A stretch of DNA of 10,654 nucleotides from Dysgonamonadaceae bacterium. GTDB taxonomy: Bacteria > Bacteroidota > Bacteroidia > Bacteroidales > Azobacteroidaceae. Made by a program: the position numbers and the translations under genes. The first letter of the stretch is position 1. The number at the start of each line of letters is the position of its first letter. Below, piece by piece: positions 6,881 to 10,654 of this stretch. Where the stretch lies: assembly GCA_031261015.1 (NCBI GenBank), contig JAISKG010000147.1, positions 1-10,654 on the forward strand, in the 5' to 3' direction. A model generated the notes under the pieces. The model made no database searches, was not told the origin of the DNA, and saw only the letters and a list, made by a program, of their open reading frames with translations.

Positions 6881-7986
6881 ACCTTAACTTTTTCATTATT
6901 TTCGAGTGATAATTCCGGCGGCAATGATTCTTCCTGTTTCGTGCCGTTGACAAACAGATAGGCGTTCGTCAGACTTAATTCGTTTTCTCCAGGCAAGGGC
7001 TGGTATTTCGCAAATTTCACGAAATCGGCCAATTGCAGAATTTGTTTCAGCGGCTCATAGACTTGGCCAGCGGCGCCGGTTTGCTGCAATTGTTCCAGAA
7101 TTTCGCCGGAAGTCGATTCCATTGCCGCGATCGAAAAACGTCGCTCCATATATTTCCTCAACGTATCCGTAATTTCGGAATGATACAGTTTCGCTTTGCC
7201 TTGCTGCCACAACTTTTGATCTTTAATTTCATCCAAAGCCTTCAATGCCACAACATGCGGCGGCAGCGCGGGTTCTTCTTTCTTGAAAACAACCGGTTTC
7301 TTCTGGGTCGTCAGCCAATAAATCAAATACGCGATCAATCCCAAAGCGATCAGACCAAACAACGGAATCAACACATACCAGATATAATCCGTCCATACCC
7401 AGCGTGGAGTCATCACATCCTTAATATCGTAAAACCGGCGCGACTCGGTATCGACGGGAAGCGTGGCAACTTTCAAGGCCAATTCGTTGGAATAAATAGT
7501 ATCCAATCCGGCAATCAATTGAAATGGCGGAATCAAGTATAGCGCCGAATCAAACGAAGTCACCAGAAAATCGTATTTCAAACTCAGTCGGTTCGTTCCC
7601 AAATCGGCCGTATCCACAGAAGAAATTTCGATAATCTCAATACCTTTCACAAGACTGTCGGCCGGCATCGGCAATTTCAACGAAAGAGCGGGATCAGTTA
7701 CAATTTCGAGGCGGATTTTCGTTTGCTCTCCTATTAATATCTGCGTAGAATCGATCGAGGCTTTAATGATGGCGGGCTGCGCGTAAATTTGCACGCTCGT
7801 CCACAGCAGCAATCCGAAAACAATGAGCTTCGTCATTGCAAATCGCTTCGTCATTGCGAGGGTGAAACCCGAAGCAATCCAGCCTTTGGATTGCTTCGCT
7901 TCGCTCGCAATGACGGTACATATCCTTTGGATTGCTCCAAGCTTCGCCTTCGCAATGACGGTAGATATAATATGATTTATTTTCAT
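6877..7986 (-). CDS. Short BatD-like (DUF4381-type) membrane protein with repeat-derived N-terminus
   Basis: The recognisable protein starts at Met51 (7836): a signal peptide (MTKLIVFGLLLWTSVQIYAQ), a periplasmic beta-rich region of about 130 residues, one membrane helix (YIWYVLIPLFGLIALGLIAY), and a cytoplasmic helical domain with KLYHSEITDTLRKYMERRF and DFVKFAKYQP. This layout resembles a shortened BatD or DUF4381 protein. It lies between DUF58 and BatA, and its stop overlaps batA by 4 nt. The frame also runs upstream to an ATG at 7986, 1 nt after the DUF58 stop, with GGAG (7992-7995) 5 nt before it. That is the best Shine-Dalgarno near any candidate start. The roughly 50 codons between are mostly three copies of an intergenic palindromic repeat (peptide VIASEAKQS). 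I annotate from 7986 because of the ribosome site. Re-initiation at 7854 or 7836 would give a normal signal peptide of 319 aa and cannot be excluded. Confidence 0.82.
   Translation of the reverse strand: MKINHIISTVIAKAKLGAIQRICTVIASEAKQSKGWIASGFTLAMTKRFAMTKLIVFGLLLWTSVQIYAQPAIIKASIDSTQILIGEQTKIRLEIVTDPALSLKLPMPADSLVKGIEIIEISSVDTADLGTNRLSLKYDFLVTSFDSALYLIPPFQLIAGLDTIYSNELALKVATLPVDTESRRFYDIKDVMTPRWVWTDYIWYVLIPLFGLIALGLIAYLIYWLTTQKKPVVFKKEEPALPPHVVALKALDEIKDQKLWQQGKAKLYHSEITDTLRKYMERRFSIAAMESTSGEILEQLQQTGAAGQVYEPLKQILQLADFVKFAKYQPLPGENELSLTNAYLFVNGTKQEESLPPELSLENNEKVKV
7827..7960. repeat. Array of three palindromic repeats inside the 5' end of a gene
   Basis: Three copies of an element with the frame CGTCATTGCGA...GAAGCAATCC lie at 7849-7880 (plus orientation), 7888-7915 (minus) and 7929-7960 (minus). 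Copies 1 and 2 face each other across AGCCTTT. Their inner 11 bp (7870-7880 with 7888-7898) and outer 12 bp (7849-7860 with 7904-7915) are perfectly complementary, so a long hairpin can form in the operon mRNA. At the left edge GCTTCGTCATTGC occurs twice (7827-7839 and 7845-7857), the first copy containing the ATG complement of the downstream start. The array keeps the minus-strand frame open from 7986 to 7836. Confidence 0.85.
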
Positions 7987-7987
7987 T

Positions 7988-8857
7988 TCAACTCCGTTTA
8001 TTAAATAAATGAATCAAGGCCTTCACATAATCCTCGTCGGTGCGAATCGAAACTGCATCTACCCTACTCTTCTTGAACGCATTATCCATCTCCGACTGCC
8101 GCTTTTCCCACCAACGCCCGTAAGCCGAACGCACTTTGGCAAGCGAGGTATCGACCCATTTTTCCGCGCCGGTTTCGGCGTCCTTGATTTTCATCAGTCC
8201 CACGGCCGGCATCTCCGTTTCACGTGCATCGTAAACCTGAATCGCGACCACATCGTGCTTATTATTGGCAATCGTCAGCGCGTATTCATAATTATCCTGC
8301 GCAAGGTAATCCGAAATCAGGAAAGCCGTACAGCGTTTCTTAATCGCATTCGTCAAGTATTTCAAGGCTTGCGAAAGATCGGTTTTCGTATGTTGCGGTT
8401 GAAAATCAATTAATTCGCGGATAATATACAAAATATGCTTCTTCCCTTTCTGCGGCGGAATAAATTGCTCAATCTTGTCGGAAAAAAAGATGATACCAAT
8501 TTTGTCATTATTTTGGATCGCCGAAAAAGCCAAAGTCGCCGCAATCTCTGTAATAATCTCGCGCTTCATAGCCGCGTGCGTACCGAAATTCCGGCTACCC
8601 GAAACGTCGATCAGCAGCATCACCGTGAGTTCACGTTCTTCTTCAAATACCTTGATATAAGGCTTAGAATATCGAGCTGTTACATTCCAATCAATATCGC
8701 GTATATCGTCGCCGTACTCGTATTCTCGTACTTCCGAAAAAGCGATGCCTCGCCCCTTGAAAGCCGAATGATACTGCCCCGCAAAAATATTGCGCGACAA
8801 TCCCCGCGTCTTGATTTCGATCTGCCTGACTTTCTTTAAAAGCTCACTTGTCTCCAT
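7988..8857 (-). CDS. DUF58 domain protein (VWA-like)
   Basis: DUF58 proteins regularly follow MoxR ATPases and have a degenerate or intact VWA fold. The family signature is clear at residues 44-76: REYEYGDDIRDIDWN, then ARYSKPYIKVFEEERE. A MIDAS-like DVSGS lies at 84-88, with T159 and D183 (LISDYL) in the positions of the other metal ligands. No membrane segment is seen, so the protein is probably cytoplasmic. I place the start at the ATG at 8857 (METSELLKKVRQIE), which fits the family N-terminus. The frame is open upstream to a TTG at 8953, but those 32 codons are translated repeat DNA. The upstream leader is AT-rich without a Shine-Dalgarno. The downstream gene's potential start is 1 nt after this stop. 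Confidence 0.93.
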   Translation of the reverse strand: METSELLKKVRQIEIKTRGLSRNIFAGQYHSAFKGRGIAFSEVREYEYGDDIRDIDWNVTARYSKPYIKVFEEERELTVMLLIDVSGSRNFGTHAAMKREIITEIAATLAFSAIQNNDKIGIIFFSDKIEQFIPPQKGKKHILYIIRELIDFQPQHTKTDLSQALKYLTNAIKKRCTAFLISDYLAQDNYEYALTIANNKHDVVAIQVYDARETEMPAVGLMKIKDAETGAEKWVDTSLAKVRSAYGRWWEKRQSEMDNAFKKSRVDAVSIRTDEDYVKALIHLFNKRS

Positions 8858-8865
8858 TATATTAA

Positions 8866-8967
8866 TTGAAAGTTGAAAGTTGAAAATTGAAAGTTGAAAA
8901 TTGAAATAGATCCCGTCATTGCGAGGGCAAAGCCCGAAGCAATCCGTTTTCAATTTTCAACTTTCAA
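8866..8967. repeat. Composite repeat: heptamer arrays flanking a palindromic element
   Basis: Six tandem heptamers TTGAAA(G/A/T) occupy 8866-8907. A fourth copy of the palindromic element lies at 8914-8945. Three inverted heptamers (TTTTCAA, TTTTCAA, CTTTCAA) occupy 8947-8967. The right arm can pair with the left array over 21 bp with one mismatch, in at least two registers (8873-8893 or 8887-8907), enclosing the central hairpin. The composite fills nearly the whole 113 nt moxR-DUF58 gap. Repeats of this style occur between genes in Bacteroidota genomes; their role is not established. Confidence 0.88.
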
Positions 8968-8970
8968 TTC

Positions 8971-9966
8971 TTAAGGAACTTCTACTTTGTTTAATATCTC
9001 CGCAATTATCTCCTCTGTCGTCAAGTTATTCGCTTCCGCCTCGTAACTCAAGCCGATGCGGTGCCGCATCACATCGAAGCATACTGCGCGAATATCTTCA
9101 GGAATCACATAGCCTCGCCGTTTGATGAAAGCGTAAGCGCGAGCCGCCAATGCCAGATTGATTGAAGCGCGGGGCGAGGCGCCGAAAGCGATCATGTCTT
9201 TCAGGTTGGGCAATCCGTGCTCGTGCGGAAACCGCGTCGAAAACACAATATCTACAATGTAGCGTTCGATTTTCTCATCTAAATACACTTCCTGCACGAT
9301 TTTGCGCGCTTCCAATATTTCATTTTTGCTAATTACCGGGCGGATCGTCGCTTTTTCCGCGCTGATATTCTGACGAATAATCAACTTTTCCTCTTCCTTT
9401 TTCGGATAATTAATCACTACCTTCAACATGAAACGGTCGATTTGCGCTTCGGGCAACGGATATGTACCTTCCTGTTCGATCGGATTTTGTGTAGCCATCA
9501 CGAGGAAAGGTTCGGGCAGTTTATAGGTTTGGTCGCTGATCGTGACCTGCCTTTCCTGCATCGCTTCGAGTAGCGCGCTTTGCACTTTTGCCGGCGCGCG
9601 GTTGATTTCGTCGGCCAGCACAAAATTGGCGAATATCGGGCCTTTCTTCGCTTGGAATTCCTCGTTTTTCTGACTGTAAATCATAGTGCCGATCACGTCG
9701 GCCGGGAGCAAGTCGGGCGTAAACTGGATGCGGTTGTATTTAGTGTCGATCAATGAAGCCAGCGTTTTGATCGCCAGCGTTTTTGCTAAGCCCGGCACGC
9801 CTTCCAGCAAAATATGGCCGTCTGCCAGCAAACCGATGAGCAACGATTCCACCAAATGCTTTTGTCCTACGATCACCTTATCCATTCCCAAAGTAATGCG
9901 CGACACGAATTCGCTCTTACTTTCAATTTTTTCGTTCAGCGCACGAATATCCACCGTATTATTCAT
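8971..9966 (-). CDS. MoxR-family AAA+ ATPase
   Basis: This 331-residue cytoplasmic ATPase has the full set of MoxR motifs: Walker A GVPGLAKT (56-63), Walker B VLADEINRA (116-124), sensor 1 ATQNP (158-162), an LPEAQIDRF segment with the likely arginine finger R178, and GASPRAS with sensor-2 R266 (262-268). The C-terminal lid runs from about 220 to the end. MoxR ATPases are thought to act as chaperones that remodel or load metal onto VWA-domain proteins, which are encoded directly downstream here. It is the first gene of the Bat operon. The start ATG follows an AT-rich leader of about 65 nt with no Shine-Dalgarno, beneath a near-consensus promoter. Unlike most later joints, the gap to the next gene is long (113 nt) and filled with repeats. 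Confidence 0.95.
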   Translation of the reverse strand: MNNTVDIRALNEKIESKSEFVSRITLGMDKVIVGQKHLVESLLIGLLADGHILLEGVPGLAKTLAIKTLASLIDTKYNRIQFTPDLLPADVIGTMIYSQKNEEFQAKKGPIFANFVLADEINRAPAKVQSALLEAMQERQVTISDQTYKLPEPFLVMATQNPIEQEGTYPLPEAQIDRFMLKVVINYPKKEEEKLIIRQNISAEKATIRPVISKNEILEARKIVQEVYLDEKIERYIVDIVFSTRFPHEHGLPNLKDMIAFGASPRASINLALAARAYAFIKRRGYVIPEDIRAVCFDVMRHRIGLSYEAEANNLTTEEIIAEILNKVEVP

Positions 9967-10037
9967 AAATTATATGTAATTAATATAAATTGTAATAAAA
10001 CTATCCTTGTTTCTTTGATTCTTCTTTTTTTCGACTG

Positions 10038-10068
10038 CAAATGTAGAAATATTAAATTAGTATTGAAA
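10038..10068 (-). promoter_or_regulatory. Candidate promoter of the Bat operon
   Basis: On the minus strand TACATTTG (10038-10045) is an exact TAnnTTTG -7 element. TTTC (10065-10068) is a one-mismatch -33 element at a spacing of 19 nt, which is standard for the Bacteroidota primary sigma factor. Transcription would start near 10031, about 65 nt upstream of the MoxR start codon. No other equally good site is seen in the divergent region for this direction. Confidence 0.65.
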
Positions 10069-10122
10069 GGCTTTTCTGATTAAAAATAATTAATTCAAGC
10101 GTTCCGGTTTAAAAAAATTGTT

Positions 10123-10130
10123 TATCTTTG
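10123..10130 (+). promoter_or_regulatory. Candidate -7 promoter element, distal to SusC-like gene
   Basis: TATCTTTG matches TAnnTTTG on the plus strand, about 260 nt before the SusC-like start. No convincing -33 TTTG lies 19-21 nt upstream, so an activator or another sigma factor would be needed. Transcription would begin at about the left foot of the hairpin at 10135-10185. Confidence 0.4.
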
Positions 10131-10134
10131 ACCG

Positions 10135-10185
10135 AAAAATCGGAAATAGCATTCGTTTTAGCGGATGAAATCTTTACCGGTTTTT
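10135..10185 (+). terminator. Long imperfect hairpin followed by T tracts
   Basis: AAAAATCGG (10135-10143) pairs with CCGGTTTTT (10177-10185) through one G-U wobble. Three more A-U pairs are possible with one bulged base. An inner stem joins CATTCG (10150-10155) to CGGATG (10162-10167) around a TTTTAG loop. The 3' side runs into TTTTTT (10181-10186) and then TTTTTTTTT with one early AC interruption (to 10195), like a terminator or attenuator. It lies between two promoter-like elements in the leader of the SusC-like gene. The pairing is visible; function is inferred. Confidence 0.4.
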
Positions 10186-10304
10186 TACTTTTTTTACAAT
10201 TAATACGAATTTTAATTTCTGATTATCAAGAAAATGACGAAAAGAGAAAACAATTTCGTTTACTTTTTGTTTCTTAGAAAAGAAAAAACAGGGAAGAAAA
10301 GGTG

Positions 10305-10312
10305 TATCTTTG
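10305..10312 (+). promoter_or_regulatory. Candidate proximal -7 promoter element for SusC-like gene
   Basis: TATCTTTG again fits TAnnTTTG, 72 nt before the ATG at 10385. The leader would be about 65 nt and is AT-rich, with no Shine-Dalgarno near the start codon. The -33 region is purine-rich (AGAAAAG...) rather than TTTG, so the promoter may depend on an activator or an alternative sigma factor, as is common for SusC-type genes. Confidence 0.5.
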
Positions 10313-10384
10313 TACAAATTGACCCATGAAACTTAATTTAAAAAACACATACAATTAAATATCTAATTAAATCTAAACAAGTTT

Positions 10385-10654
10385 ATGGAAAACAAGACAA
10401 AATGGAAAAAATGCTTGGAAACAAGGACAAAAGCCCTCTGTTTCAACCCTAAAAGTATCTGTTTGTTCTTGTCCTTCTTCCTGTTTTGCGCCGCTTCGTA
10501 CGCGCAAGGCCGGGTCACGGGACAAGTTTTGGACAAAACAGGCGAATCGGTTATTGGAGCAAGTGTTGTCGTCGTGGGGACTACCAACGGCACAGTCACG
10601 GATCTCGACGGTAATTACGAACTGAATAATGTGTCGCAAGGACAGGTCATTGAG
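10385..10654 (+). CDS. SusC/RagA-like TonB-dependent receptor, N-terminal part
   Basis: The gene runs off the right edge; 90 codons are present. The N-terminus is long and basic (MENKTKWKKCLETRTKALC), then comes a hydrophobic core (SICLFLSFFLFCAASYA) with a likely cleavage before Q42. From residue 43 there is a carboxypeptidase-regulatory-like beta-sandwich: GRVTGQVLDKTGESVIGASV, then GTTNGTVTDLDGNYEL. This domain at the mature N-terminus is the hallmark of SusC/RagA outer-membrane transporters that take up glycans or peptides with a SusD lipoprotein. The plug, barrel and any susD gene lie outside the window, so another secreted protein with this domain remains possible. The gene is divergent from the Bat operon and unlikely to be related in function. 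Confidence 0.78.
   Translation, partial: MENKTKWKKCLETRTKALCFNPKSICLFLSFFLFCAASYAQGRVTGQVLDKTGESVIGASVVVVGTTNGTVTDLDGNYELNNVSQGQVIE

Larger units (their letters stand above)
9967..10384. other. Divergent intergenic region between Bat operon and SusC-like gene
   Basis: This 418 nt AT-rich gap has no protein gene that I can support. It contains the Bat operon promoter on the left, two TATCTTTG elements facing right, and a long hairpin with T tracts between those two. From about 10230 to 10300 it is strongly purine-rich on the plus strand. A 10-codon reading frame at 10326-10358 starts with ATG but lacks a ribosome site. Confidence 0.6.

Noticed and set aside
6104..6961. Long plus-strand open frame (285 codons) opposite batA
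   Set aside because: It overlaps a VWA gene with intact motifs. The translation is rich in Arg, Asn and Gln with no recognisable domain.
8858..8953. N-terminal extension of the DUF58 gene from a TTG at 8953
   Set aside because: The 32 residues are translated heptamer and palindrome repeats, and the ATG at 8857 fits the family start.
8866..8967. CRISPR-like array in the heptamer repeats
   Set aside because: The units are 7 bp with no spacers and the right-hand array is inverted, so it is a simple tandem repeat.
10363..10639. Minus-strand open frames opposite the SusC-like start
   Set aside because: They overlap a signal peptide and a clear beta-sandwich domain on the plus strand, and have no supporting motif.

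Overview
The window looks like a chromosomal segment from a member of the Bacteroidota, most likely the order Bacteroidales. Three things point there. The aerotolerance (Bat) operon is complete and in the order known from that group. Candidate promoters fit the Bacteroidota -7 pattern TAnnTTTG rather than a sigma70 -10 box, and most genes lack a Shine-Dalgarno sequence. A SusC/RagA-type TonB-dependent receptor begins at the right edge. I cannot name the species.

Layout, left to right. Bases 1-422 hold no intact gene: there is a truncated coding remnant on the minus strand, an imperfect inverted repeat of the ACACAGAG type, two near-identical AT-rich direct repeats and a perfect hairpin. Bases 423-1491 hold a two-gene minus-strand unit (a DUF805 membrane protein and a protein I do not recognise) with its own promoter near 1527-1557. 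Bases 1568-9966 are the Bat operon on the minus strand, read from right to left: MoxR-family AAA+ ATPase, DUF58 protein, a short BatD-like membrane protein, BatA, BatB, BatC, BatD, BatE. A near-consensus promoter lies at 10038-10068. Bases 9967-10384 are a divergent regulatory region. From 10385 rightward a SusC-like receptor is encoded on the plus strand and is cut by the window edge.

How the genes work together: MoxR ATPases, DUF58 proteins and VWA-domain proteins are a recurrent set, thought to act as a chaperone or metal-dependent assembly module. BatA and BatB are membrane-anchored VWA proteins with intact metal-binding (MIDAS) residues. BatC and BatE carry TPR repeats for protein contacts. 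BatD and the shorter BatD-like protein present large periplasmic beta-rich regions. The original link is to oxygen or stress tolerance in Bacteroides fragilis; the molecular activity remains poorly defined. From the short BatD-like gene onward, joints are overlaps of 4 nt or gaps of 5-12 nt, so translational coupling is likely.

The most unusual feature is repeat DNA in the first two joints of this otherwise compact operon. Four copies of a 28-32 bp palindromic element (frame CGTCATTGCGA...GAAGCAATCC) occur. One sits between moxR and DUF58 inside inverted heptamer (TTGAAAR) arrays. Three sit at the 5' end of the short BatD-like gene, where they preserve an open frame between a well-placed start with a good Shine-Dalgarno and the signal peptide. 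This looks like an in-frame repeat insertion into a protein gene. I see no defence system, CRISPR array, tRNA or rRNA.
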